Made by a program: the position numbers and the translations under genes. This document shows, piece by piece, positions 47,138 to 55,682 of a DNA stretch of 64,000 bases. Each line of letters starts with the position of its first letter. Positions within the stretch are counted from its first letter, which is position 1. Below the pieces are notes generated by a model. It was given only the letters and a program-made list of their open reading frames with translations, was not told where the DNA came from and did not search any database. Source of the stretch: Candidatus Aalborgicola lynettensis (lineage in GTDB: Bacteria; Pseudomonadota; Gammaproteobacteria; Burkholderiales; Burkholderiaceae_C); NCBI GenBank assembly GCA_016719405.1, contig JADJZE010000008.1, positions 23,014 through 87,013 of the forward strand, in the 5' to 3' direction.

Positions 47138-48277
47138 GTGAAAGTAGTGCAAACCGTTGTACGGCCATCGGCGCGCGAGGAGCCCGATTTTTCGCCACTT
47201 GCAGCGATCGGGCCGAATCTGGTTTTGGTATTTGGGGCGGTGAACGCCCTGCAGCAGCACGCGCGTGCCATTGCGCTGGCTTTTCCCCGTGCGCAGCGTA
47301 TTGGCTGTTCCACTGCCGGTGAAATTTCGACCCGTGGCGTGGAAGAGGGCGCCTTGGTGGTTACGGCGCTTCGGTTTGACCATACCCGTGTGGCCCAGGC
47401 CAGTACGGTTCTGGCCAGCATGGAAGACTCCTTTGCCGCCGGGCGCCGACTGGCAACGGCCTTGCCGGTGGTGGATTTGCGGGCCATTTTGGTGTTTGGC
47501 CAGGGTGTGCAGATCAACGGCAGCGCCATGGTGGGTGGAATGGTTGACATTGTGGGGACCCAGGTACCCATTACCGGTGGCTTGGCCGGGGATGGTTGCG
47601 CCTTCTCGCAAACCTGGGTGCTGGACGAAAAGGGCCTCAGCAATGCGCGCATATCCTGCATTGGTTTGTACGGTTCAGCCCTGCAATTTGTCCACGGCTC
47701 ATTTGGCGGTTGGTCGCCTTTTGGCCCTGCCCGCAAGGTGACCCGCTGTGACAACAATGTGCTGCTGGAGCTCGATGGCGAGCCCGCTTTGGCGGTCTAC
47801 AAGCGCTATTTGGGAGACCATGCACAGGGTTTGCCGGCATCGGGTTTGCTGTTTCCCTTTGCCATGCTGGGCAACGACCACCATGAGATCGGCTTGATCC
47901 GCACCATTCTGGGTGTGGACGAGGCGGCGGGCAGCCTGACTCTGGCGGGCAATATTGACCCCGATGGTTATCTGCGCCTGATGCATGCCAGCACCGATGC
48001 CCTGGTAGAAGGCGCCGAGGCGGCTGCGCAGGCGGCCAGGGCCATGCTGGGTCATTCGGGTGACGGGCTGGCATTGCTGGTCAGTTGCGTGGGGCGCAAA
48101 TTGGTGATGGGTGGACGTGTGGAGGAGGAAGTGGAAGCGGTTGCACAGGTGTTTGGGCAGGGGGCTACGTTGGCGGGTTTTTATGCGTACGGCGAGATCA
48201 GTCCCTTTAGCCCCGCCGTTGCGTGCCGGCTGCACAACCAGACCATGACGGTGACCTATATTTCAGAGACCGCATGA
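47138..48277 (+). CDS. FIST domain sensory protein
   Basis: A 379-residue cytosolic protein with FIST_N (about 25-215; ALAFPRAQRIGCSTAGEIST, VVDLRAILVFGQGVQINGS) and FIST_C (about 225-365; YKRYLGDHAQGLPASGLLFP, LAGFYAYGEISPFSPAVAC). FIST modules are predicted small-ligand sensors, perhaps for amino acids or their derivatives, in signalling proteins. Here it is a stand-alone protein whose gene precedes a hybrid kinase gene by 10 bases, so it likely feeds that kinase. A GTG start follows GTGGAGG. Confidence 0.92.
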   Translation: MKVVQTVVRPSAREEPDFSPLAAIGPNLVLVFGAVNALQQHARAIALAFPRAQRIGCSTAGEISTRGVEEGALVVTALRFDHTRVAQASTVLASMEDSFAAGRRLATALPVVDLRAILVFGQGVQINGSAMVGGMVDIVGTQVPITGGLAGDGCAFSQTWVLDEKGLSNARISCIGLYGSALQFVHGSFGGWSPFGPARKVTRCDNNVLLELDGEPALAVYKRYLGDHAQGLPASGLLFPFAMLGNDHHEIGLIRTILGVDEAAGSLTLAGNIDPDGYLRLMHASTDALVEGAEAAAQAARAMLGHSGDGLALLVSCVGRKLVMGGRVEEEVEAVAQVFGQGATLAGFYAYGEISPFSPAVACRLHNQTMTVTYISETA

Positions 48278-48287
48278 GCACGCGTAC

Positions 48288-51200
48288 ATGACACTCCCCA
48301 TGCATAAACTCCTGGCCCGGCAGGTCAAGCGCGTACTGGATGTGGATCCGGCCAGTTTGCCCGCCATCGAGCAGGAGCTGGCCCGTCTGGCCACCAGTGG
48401 CGCGGTGTCGGGCGAAACTGCGCGTTTTATTGCCGGTTTGCCCATGCTGTGGGAGCGGGTGGATGAAGCCTACCGGCAAAGTGACCGCGACCTGGAACTC
48501 AAGGCCCGCAGCCTGGAGCTGAGTTCGATTGAGTTGAACGAAAAGAACCGGCAGCTGCGCGAAGAACTGGCCAGTCGGACCCGCGCCATTGAATCACTGC
48601 GTACATCGGCCCGGGAGCTCATGGCCTCCATCGACACCGACCACAAGCTGGCCGCCGATGAGAACCTGGAAACCTTATCAACCCTGATGCACGACCTGGT
48701 GCAGCAGCATGAAGAAAGCCAGCGCGATCTGCATGCCGCGTTGACCGATTTGGCCTACCAGAAGTTTGCGCTGGACCAGCATGCCATTGTCAGCACCACC
48801 AATTTGGCGGGTGACATTATTTATGCCAACGACAAGTTCTGCGAGATCAGTGGTTACACCCGCTCCGAGTTGCTCAACCGCAATCACCGCATCCTCAATG
48901 CCGGTATCCATACGCGTGAGTTTTTTGTCGAGATGTGGGACATGATTACCGCCGGTATGGTGTGGCACGGTGAGGTGTGCAACCGCACCAAAGCGGGTGA
49001 ACTGTATTGGCTGGACGCCACCATCGTGCCGCTGGCCGACGATACGGGTAACCCCACCATGTTTATTGCCATTCGCACGGATATTACCCAGCGCAAGCAG
49101 ATGGCGATTGCGATCAAGGGCGCGGAAGAGCGTTTGCGCCACATCACCAACGCCGTTCCGGGCGTGGTATTTCAGGTGCAGGTGAAAGAGCATTCATCGA
49201 AGTACACCTTTGTCAGCGACCGTGTATTCGAAGTGCGGGGCATCGCCCGCGAAGACATGCTGGCCGACTCCAGGGTGGCGACGCGCCAGATTCTCAAACA
49301 AGACCGTCAGCGGGTGATTGACGGCATTGTGGCGGCGGCGCGCCAGCGGGTGGTGTGGCGTGACGAATACCGCGTGCAGTTCCCCACTGGTGAGATTCGT
49401 TGGGTGCGCACCGAAATGAACCCGGAACCCGATCTGGCACCCGATGGATCGACCGTATTTACCGGCATCTGGCTGGATGTGACCGAGCTGAAAAATGCCG
49501 ACAACCGCCTGCGCGAGGTCACTGAAAACGTGCCCGTGGCGGTGTTTCAGTATTTCGTTGATGCCCGCCAACGCATCAAGATGTCATTTATCAGCCATGC
49601 GCTGGAGAGTGTGGCGGGTATTGCACCGGAGTGGGTCTTGGCCGACTCTGAGTCTTTCCTGCGCCAGGTCCATCCGGACGATCAGGAGATATTCACTGCG
49701 GTGCTGGGCGGTTCGAGCCGCGACGCGCAACCCTGGGCGCTGGACTTCCGGATGGTGCATTTGCGCACCAAGGCGGTGTCCTGGGTGCATGGTGAGGCGC
49801 GTGCGCGCAGTCTGCCCCACGGTGGTTTGGCGTGGAATGGCTATTTGACGGATGTGACGCAGGCCAAGAAAACATCGGAGGAGTTGCGCAAGGCCAAAGA
49901 ATCGGCCGAGGCGGCCAGTCGCGCGAAGTCCGATTTTTTGGCCAATATGAGCCACGAAATCCGTACCCCCATGAATGGCGTTATCGGCATGACCGAGCTG
50001 TTGCTGGACACCACATTGGATTGCGAGCAGCGCGAATACGTGGAAATTGTGAAGTCGTCCTCCGAGTCCCTGCTGCGAATCATCAACGACATACTGGACT
50101 TTTCCAAGATAGAGGCCGGCAAACTGCAGATTGAACATATTCCTTACCGTCTGGACCATGAGGTTACTGAAACACTGAAAACCATGGGCCAGCGTGCCAG
50201 GGACAAGGGCCTCGCTTTGGTGTGTGAATTTGCAGAGGATGTTCCCTTGTCCGTGGTGGGGGACCCCGGGCGCTTGCGCCAGGTCCTGGTGAACATTGTT
50301 GGCAATTCCATCAAGTTCACCGAGCGCGGCACGGTTGCCGTGCGCATCCAGAAGGCCAAAGGGTCGATTGACGGCAGCCTGTTGCACCTTTCGGTTGATG
50401 ACACGGGTATTGGCATACCCGCTGACAGGCTGGATGCGGTGTTCGAGTCGTTCTCGCAAGAAGACAGTTCAATTACGCGCCGGTATGGTGGAACGGGGCT
50501 GGGCTTGTCGATTTGTGCCCGTCTGGTACAGGCCATGGGCGGTCGCATCTGGGTGGAGAGTGCGGTGGGCAAAGGCAGCACGTTCCATTTCATTATTCGG
50601 GTAGAGGTGATGCGGGCCGACCAGTTGCGCGATGCCGCTGCCTCCACTATGTTGGGCGTGTTGGCGGGCACACAAAAAGTGCTGGAGGTGCTTTTGGTTG
50701 AAGACGATCTGGTGAACCAAAAGTTGGCTGTGACCCTGCTGGAGCGGTGGGGGCACCATGTCGATGTGGCACACAATGGCCTGATGGCGCTGGAGTGTCT
50801 GGCAGAGCACACCTACGATGTGATTTTGATGGACATGATGATGCCCGTGATGGATGGATTGGAGGCGTCGCAACGTATTCGGGCGTCCGAGTTCGGTCGG
50901 CGTACCCCCATCATTGCCATGACGGCCAATGCGCGGGTATCGGACCGGGAGCGCTGCTTGGCGGCGGGTATGGACGATTACCTCTCCAAACCCATCAAGG
51001 CCAATGTGCTGCAGGCCATGCTGCAAAGTGTGGTGGCGGCGGCAGAGCAGGGCACTTTGCATCAACCGTCGATGATGGTCGATTTGCTGATTGAGGATTC
51101 CTATCCGGAAAACTTTGATTACGCCTCGGCGCTGGCCACGGTGGATCAGGAAATCATTCACATTGTGGCCGAGCCGTTTGTCTCGCAGTGGCCCAAGGAG

Positions 51201-51437
51201 AAGTTCCGCCTGCGGGATGCCCTGGGACGGGGCGATTTTCAGACTGTGCTGCACATTTCACACGCGCTCAAAGGCACGTTGGCCATGTTTGGTGCACAGC
51301 CCGCACGCGAGTTGGCCCAGCAAATTGAAAGTTGTGCGGCCCGTGGAGATGGGCCCGGCGCAGACTTGTTTGTCTCACCCTTTGAGACCGAAGTGGAGCA
51401 TTTGTTGCAGGCGCTTTCCAAACGCGGTCCGTTGTAA
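48288..51437 (+). CDS. Hybrid sensor histidine kinase (PAS-HK-REC-Hpt)
   Basis: A 1049-residue cytosolic phosphorelay kinase. A helical head (about 1-150) is followed by PAS domains at about 160-285 (AIVSTTNLAGDIIYANDKFC), 285-405 and 405-530. The kinase His is at about 556 in ANMSHEIRTPMNGVIGM, and the ATPase domain includes YGGTGLGLSICARLV. The receiver (about 800-920) has Asp about 849 in VILMDMMMPVMDG, and a C-terminal Hpt domain has His about 992 in HISHALKGTLAMFG. All relay residues are present. It lies between the FIST gene and an HD-GYP response regulator, its likely input and output. ATG 48288 or 48300. Confidence 0.95.
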   Translation: MTLPMHKLLARQVKRVLDVDPASLPAIEQELARLATSGAVSGETARFIAGLPMLWERVDEAYRQSDRDLELKARSLELSSIELNEKNRQLREELASRTRAIESLRTSARELMASIDTDHKLAADENLETLSTLMHDLVQQHEESQRDLHAALTDLAYQKFALDQHAIVSTTNLAGDIIYANDKFCEISGYTRSELLNRNHRILNAGIHTREFFVEMWDMITAGMVWHGEVCNRTKAGELYWLDATIVPLADDTGNPTMFIAIRTDITQRKQMAIAIKGAEERLRHITNAVPGVVFQVQVKEHSSKYTFVSDRVFEVRGIAREDMLADSRVATRQILKQDRQRVIDGIVAAARQRVVWRDEYRVQFPTGEIRWVRTEMNPEPDLAPDGSTVFTGIWLDVTELKNADNRLREVTENVPVAVFQYFVDARQRIKMSFISHALESVAGIAPEWVLADSESFLRQVHPDDQEIFTAVLGGSSRDAQPWALDFRMVHLRTKAVSWVHGEARARSLPHGGLAWNGYLTDVTQAKKTSEELRKAKESAEAASRAKSDFLANMSHEIRTPMNGVIGMTELLLDTTLDCEQREYVEIVKSSSESLLRIINDILDFSKIEAGKLQIEHIPYRLDHEVTETLKTMGQRARDKGLALVCEFAEDVPLSVVGDPGRLRQVLVNIVGNSIKFTERGTVAVRIQKAKGSIDGSLLHLSVDDTGIGIPADRLDAVFESFSQEDSSITRRYGGTGLGLSICARLVQAMGGRIWVESAVGKGSTFHFIIRVEVMRADQLRDAAASTMLGVLAGTQKVLEVLLVEDDLVNQKLAVTLLERWGHHVDVAHNGLMALECLAEHTYDVILMDMMMPVMDGLEASQRIRASEFGRRTPIIAMTANARVSDRERCLAAGMDDYLSKPIKANVLQAMLQSVVAAAEQGTLHQPSMMVDLLIEDSYPENFDYASALATVDQEIIHIVAEPFVSQWPKEKFRLRDALGRGDFQTVLHISHALKGTLAMFGAQPARELAQQIESCAARGDGPGADLFVSPFETEVEHLLQALSKRGPL

Positions 51438-51473
51438 TGTGGATGGTCTTTCTCTTTTAGAGGTTGTGTAGCC

Positions 51474-52517
51474 GTGACCCAAAACGTACTGATAGTGGAT
51501 GACACCGAAATCAACCTGATTTTGTTTTCCGCACTGGTGAAAAAGCTGGATGGGTGTGTGGCCCACACTTTTATGGGCGCGTTGCAGGGCTTGCAGTGGG
51601 CTGCAGACAATGGGCCCGACCTGGTGATTGTGGATTACATGATGCCGGAGATCGATGGCCTGGAATTCATCCGGCGTTTGCGTGCAATGCCGGGCTGCGA
51701 TGCAGTGCCGGTGCTCATGATTACGGCCAATGACCAGAAACAGTTGCGCTACCGGGCGCTGGATTTGGGTGCCAATGATTTTTTGATCAAACCCGTCGAT
51801 AAGGTAGAGTTTTTGGCGCGTACCAAAAACATGCTGAACCTGAGTCAGGCGCGAAAAAATCTCTCCGATCGTGCGGTCTGGCTCGCCGACGAAGTGCGCA
51901 AGGCGACCACTGAAATTGTGGCGCGCGAGCGTGAAACGGTGTTTCGTTTGTGCAAGGCCGCGGAGTACCGTGATCCGGAAACGGGTGCCCATATTCTGCG
52001 CATGGCCCACTATTCCCAACTGATTGCCCGGGGTTTGGGGTTGCCGGTAAAAGACCAAGAGCTATTGCTGGAGGCTGCACCCATGCACGACATCGGCAAG
52101 GTAGGGATTGCTGACAAGATTCTGCTTAAGCCGGGTCGTCTGGACGCGGAAGAATTCGAAATCATGAAGCAGCATGCAATGTATGGCTACGATTTGCTAC
52201 AGGGCAGCTCCTCCCGGGTGCTGCAGGCCGGTGCAGAAATTGCGCGCGGGCACCACGAAAAATTTGATGGTTCGGGGTATCCATCGGGGCTTAGCGGGGA
52301 CGACATTCCGGTATTCAGCCGCATAGTTGCGGTGGCCGATGTGTTTGATGCCCTGACCTCCGAGCGCCCCTACAAAAAAGCGTGGCCTTTGCAGGATGCG
52401 GTGGATTTTCTGCGCGAAGGCTCCGGTAAACACTTTGATCCGGCCTGTGTGCTGGCATTTTTGGATGCCTGGGACGATGTGCTGACCATACGCAACCGTT
52501 ACACCGAACAGGCCTGA
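51474..52517 (+). CDS. Response regulator with HD-GYP c-di-GMP phosphodiesterase domain
   Basis: A 347-residue RpfG-like regulator. The receiver (about 1-120) has Asp54 in VIVDYMMPEIDG and Lys in FLIKPVDKVE. The HD-GYP domain has HD at 205-206 in MHDIGKVGIAD, the metal His pair in ARGHHEKFDGSGYP and GYP at 268-270. It should degrade c-di-GMP when phosphorylated. It follows the hybrid kinase by 36 bases, so it is its likely output. A GTG start is used (51474), with AGAGG upstream. Confidence 0.95.
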   Translation: MTQNVLIVDDTEINLILFSALVKKLDGCVAHTFMGALQGLQWAADNGPDLVIVDYMMPEIDGLEFIRRLRAMPGCDAVPVLMITANDQKQLRYRALDLGANDFLIKPVDKVEFLARTKNMLNLSQARKNLSDRAVWLADEVRKATTEIVARERETVFRLCKAAEYRDPETGAHILRMAHYSQLIARGLGLPVKDQELLLEAAPMHDIGKVGIADKILLKPGRLDAEEFEIMKQHAMYGYDLLQGSSSRVLQAGAEIARGHHEKFDGSGYPSGLSGDDIPVFSRIVAVADVFDALTSERPYKKAWPLQDAVDFLREGSGKHFDPACVLAFLDAWDDVLTIRNRYTEQA

Positions 52518-52542
52518 ACCGGTATGCATTCCAGAGGCAGGA

Positions 52543-52986
52543 TCACTTCAAAATCAGCACCGGAATGCTTGCATGGGTCAGTACGTGTTGGGTTTCACTG
52601 CCCAAAAGCAAGCGCGTGATCCCCTTGCGGCCATGCGATGCCATGACGATAAGGTCGCACTGGTGCTTGTGTGCAGCGGCCAAGATAGCGTCTGACACGA
52701 CATCCCCCTGAAACGTGATGGGTTTGGTGTTAACGCCTTTTTCGGTCCCCAGTTGTTGAATGGCGTCCACCACGGCTTGTCCTTCGTCGGCCCATTGTTT
52801 CTCAACCCGGGCAACCTCTTCAGGCTGCAAAGCGATGCCTCCCTCAAAATAGCTTTGCGGGTAGCGGGGCACTACTTTCAGGGCTACCAGTTCGGCTTTG
52901 CACAGTGCCGCCAGTTCGAGTGCGCTGCTTACGGCTTTGTTGGAGAGATCGGATCCGTCCGTGGCAACCAGAATTCGTTGATACAT
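52543..52986 (-). CDS. Universal stress protein
   Basis: A 147-residue single-domain UspA-type protein. The opening YQRILVATDGSDLSNKA and the C-terminal ATP-binding pattern ASHGRKGITRLLLGSETQHV are clear, so this is the ATP-binding branch. Its exact role in stress survival is not known. An FNR-like box centred 64 bases before its ATG predicts a transcript start 23 bases upstream of the ATG, a good class II geometry, so induction at low oxygen is plausible. Confidence 0.93.
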   Translation of the reverse strand: MYQRILVATDGSDLSNKAVSSALELAALCKAELVALKVVPRYPQSYFEGGIALQPEEVARVEKQWADEGQAVVDAIQQLGTEKGVNTKPITFQGDVVSDAILAAAHKHQCDLIVMASHGRKGITRLLLGSETQHVLTHASIPVLILK

Positions 52987-53043
52987 TGCATGCTCCTAAG
53001 GCTAGACCAGGTGCCGAGGTTACCCCAGATGCACACGACTGTA

Positions 53044-53057
53044 TTGATTTTGATTAA
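53044..53057 (-). promoter_or_regulatory. FNR-like box before uspA
   Basis: TTGATTTTGATTAA matches TTGAT-N4-ATCAA with one mismatch. Its centre at 53050.5 places a class II start near 53009, 23 bases before the uspA ATG. For ccoI on the other strand the box is only 14 bases from the annotated ATG, so uspA is the better target. Confidence 0.5.
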
Positions 53058-53070
53058 ATAGTGGCCAGCG

Positions 53071-55443
53071 ATGCCACGCCACATGCCCTTCATGCCCGAG
53101 TCAAGCCCCGATTTCTCCAACAGACTGTCTGAACCCATCAAGGGCGTCTTGCCTCCCGGCGTCAATCTCCACACGCCGGGGGAGTTGGCGCTGGTGGATT
53201 CAGAACCCGAATGGACGTCATTTAGTCAGGCTGCGGCGCAGCATCCTGGTGGTTGGGAGTCCAGCGTGGTGGTCGAAGGCATGCACTGTGCCGCGTGTGC
53301 TGTGACCGTGGAAGACATTTTGCGCAAGGTTCCGGGGGTGCTCGCGGCACAAGTCAGCGCAGCCAGCCACCGTGCCCGCGTGGTATGGATGGCTGACAAG
53401 ACAAGACCGTCCCAGTGGATGGAGGCGATCCAGCGCAGTGGCTACCGCGCATTACCGGCCAATGACCATTGGGCCAGTGGCAGGCGCCGGCTGGAAACGC
53501 GCCAGGCACTGTGGCGTTGGCTGGTGGCGGGTCTGTGCATGATGCAGGTGATGATGTATGCCTACCCGGCGTATGTGGCACTGCCTGGGGATTTAACTCC
53601 GGAGATGGAGCGCCTGTTGCGCTGGGCATCCTGGGTGCTCACATTGCCGGTGATGCTGTTTTCGTGTGGCCCTTTTTTCAGGAATGCGTTGCGCGATATT
53701 GCACACGCCCGTATCAGCATGGATCTGCCGGTGGCGATGGGTATTTTGATTACCTTTGTTTTCAGCACCGTGGGGACTTTTGAGCCACTAGGACCCTTTG
53801 GCAAGGAGGTGTATTTCGACTCTTTGACCATGTTTGTTTTTTTTCTGTTGACCGGTCGCTGGTTGGAACTGCGTTTGCGCGATCGAACCGCGGGTGCGCT
53901 GGAGTCCCTGATGAATCGGTTGCCTGACAGCGTTGAGCGAGTGGGCGAGGGCGGTCGTTTGGAGCGGGTCGCGGCACGCCGTGTTGTAGTGGGTGATTTG
54001 GTGCGTGTGCATCCCGGTGAGACCTTTGTCGCCGATGGCGTTATAGAGACAGGTGAGACGCGGGTTGATGAAGCCATGCTCACGGGTGAGTCACAACCGT
54101 TGCCACGCGGGACTGGGGAGCGCGTTTTGTCCGGCAGTCACAACTTGAGCGGTGTGGTGCACGTTCGGGTGAGCTGTGTCGGTCCATCGACACGTTTTGC
54201 CCAAATTGTTGCGTTGATGGAAAGCGCAGCACTCACCAAACCGGACGTTGCGCAACTGGCGGATCGGTTGGCAAAACCTTTTTTGCTGGCCGTATTGCTA
54301 CTCGCAGCCGCAGCCTGCGGCTGGTGGTGGAGCCGTGATCCTGGGCATGCCGTAATGGTCGCAGTAGCGGTTTTGGTGGTGACTTGCCCTTGTGCGCTGG
54401 CGCTGGCGACACCGTCTGCCATGCTTGCCGCCTCTGGCAGTCTGGCCCGCATGGGCATACTGGTGCGGCGCATGCGAGCACTTGAGATTCTTGCGCGGGT
54501 GGACACTTTCGTTTTTGACAAAACCGGGACGTTGACTCTGGACGCGATGGCGTTGGGCACGATTGCGGTGCGTGACGGCATGAATCGCGAGAATGCCCTG
54601 GCGATTGCCGGTGCGCTGGCTGGGTACTCACTGCACCCCGCATCCAGAGCCATTCACCGCGCAGCCTCCGCAGAGGCGATCGAAACAGGGCGTTGGCAGG
54701 CAAGCGGGATTGTTGAGTCCGCCGGGAAAGGGATTTTTGCGTATGTGCGCGATGGGCGGTTACCCAGTGACGCAGCGGCCACGCCGCTGCGTTTGGGTTC
54801 TGCGCAATTTTGTGGTGTGGGGGTGGATTCGGGTCACGAAGCGCGGGTGTTTTTGAGTGACGCAAACGGTTGGCTGGCCAGTTTTGAGCTTATGGAAGGT
54901 TTGCGTCCGCGCGCGGCTGACTTGATTGCGGAATTGACTGCCCAAGGCGTCGCGATTCAACTGCTGTCTGGGGATCGGCCCGAATCGGTCTCTCGGGTTG
55001 CGCGTCAGTTGGGTATCGTGCAGGCGCGGGGCGCATGCGACCCGGATGACAAGTTGGCTGCCATCCGGTCCATGCAAAAAAGCGGCGCAATTGTGGCCAT
55101 GGTGGGGGATGGGCTCAATGATGGCCCCGTGTTGGCCGGAGCCGATGTCTCGTTTGCGTTCGGTCAGGCAGTTCCGCTGGCGCAGGCGCAGGCGGACTTT
55201 GTCGTTTTGGGTGATCAATTGATGGCTGTGGCGATGGCGGTACGCTTGTCCCGTCGCACGATGTCCGTTGTGCGGCAAAATCTGCTTTGGGCTTTGGTGT
55301 ACAACGTCGCCTGCGTACCGTTGGCGGTTGCAGGTTGGCTGCCGGCCTGGTTGGCTGGGCTGGGCATGGCCAGCAGTTCATTGCTTGTGGTTCTGAATGC
55401 GTTGCGCTTGGCGCGCAATGCCCCACCCGAACAGGTTTACTAA
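53071..55443 (+). CDS. ccoI: Copper-translocating P-type ATPase CcoI/FixI
   Basis: Supplies copper to the cbb3 oxidase by moving it across the inner membrane. The 790-residue protein has an N-terminal heavy-metal domain with the pair in VEGMHCAACAVTVEDIL, eight predicted helices, and the metal-site motif VVTCPCALALATPSAM. Catalytic segments are TGES (LTGESQPLPRG), FDKTGTLTLDAM (phosphorylated Asp) and GDGLNDGPVLAGADVSFAFG. Start uncertain: ATG 53071, 53083 or 53092. The stop overlaps the ccoS start by one base. Confidence 0.95.
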   Translation: MPRHMPFMPESSPDFSNRLSEPIKGVLPPGVNLHTPGELALVDSEPEWTSFSQAAAQHPGGWESSVVVEGMHCAACAVTVEDILRKVPGVLAAQVSAASHRARVVWMADKTRPSQWMEAIQRSGYRALPANDHWASGRRRLETRQALWRWLVAGLCMMQVMMYAYPAYVALPGDLTPEMERLLRWASWVLTLPVMLFSCGPFFRNALRDIAHARISMDLPVAMGILITFVFSTVGTFEPLGPFGKEVYFDSLTMFVFFLLTGRWLELRLRDRTAGALESLMNRLPDSVERVGEGGRLERVAARRVVVGDLVRVHPGETFVADGVIETGETRVDEAMLTGESQPLPRGTGERVLSGSHNLSGVVHVRVSCVGPSTRFAQIVALMESAALTKPDVAQLADRLAKPFLLAVLLLAAAACGWWWSRDPGHAVMVAVAVLVVTCPCALALATPSAMLAASGSLARMGILVRRMRALEILARVDTFVFDKTGTLTLDAMALGTIAVRDGMNRENALAIAGALAGYSLHPASRAIHRAASAEAIETGRWQASGIVESAGKGIFAYVRDGRLPSDAAATPLRLGSAQFCGVGVDSGHEARVFLSDANGWLASFELMEGLRPRAADLIAELTAQGVAIQLLSGDRPESVSRVARQLGIVQARGACDPDDKLAAIRSMQKSGAIVAMVGDGLNDGPVLAGADVSFAFGQAVPLAQAQADFVVLGDQLMAVAMAVRLSRRTMSVVRQNLLWALVYNVACVPLAVAGWLPAWLAGLGMASSSLLVVLNALRLARNAPPEQVY

Positions 55444-55580
55444 TGGATATTTTGTATTTATTGATTCCTTTGTCTGTCGTCCTGGTGTTCTTCATTCTGG
55501 GCGGGCTTTGGTGGGCGGTTGATCGAGGACAATTTGAAGATATCGAGGCGGAGGGGCAGAGGATTCTTCGCGATTCCTGA
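55443..55580 (+). CDS. ccoS: Cbb3 oxidase maturation protein CcoS
   Basis: A 45-residue membrane protein with one helix (YLLIPLSVVLVFFILGGLWW) followed by AVDRGQFEDIEAEGQRILRD, the typical CcoS pattern. It is needed for cofactor insertion into cbb3 oxidase. The ATG shares one base with the ccoI stop (TAATG), so translation is coupled. Confidence 0.93.
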   Translation: MDILYLLIPLSVVLVFFILGGLWWAVDRGQFEDIEAEGQRILRDS

Positions 55581-55606
55581 TTTACGTCAAGAATTTGATC
55601 TTTAAT

Positions 55607-55620
55607 TTGATATGCGTCAG
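55607..55620 (+). promoter_or_regulatory. FNR-like box before ccoN
   Basis: TTGATATGCGTCAG matches the palindrome TTGAT-N4-RTCAA with one mismatch at the last base. Its centre at 55613.5 predicts a class II start near 55655, 28 bases before the ccoN ATG. Low-oxygen activation of ccoN is standard in this group. Confidence 0.5.
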
Positions 55621-55682
55621 TTTTGGGTTTGGGTTTTGTAGAAAATTGCTTTGGGTCAATTTAGAAGATAAAAGAGGTGAAT

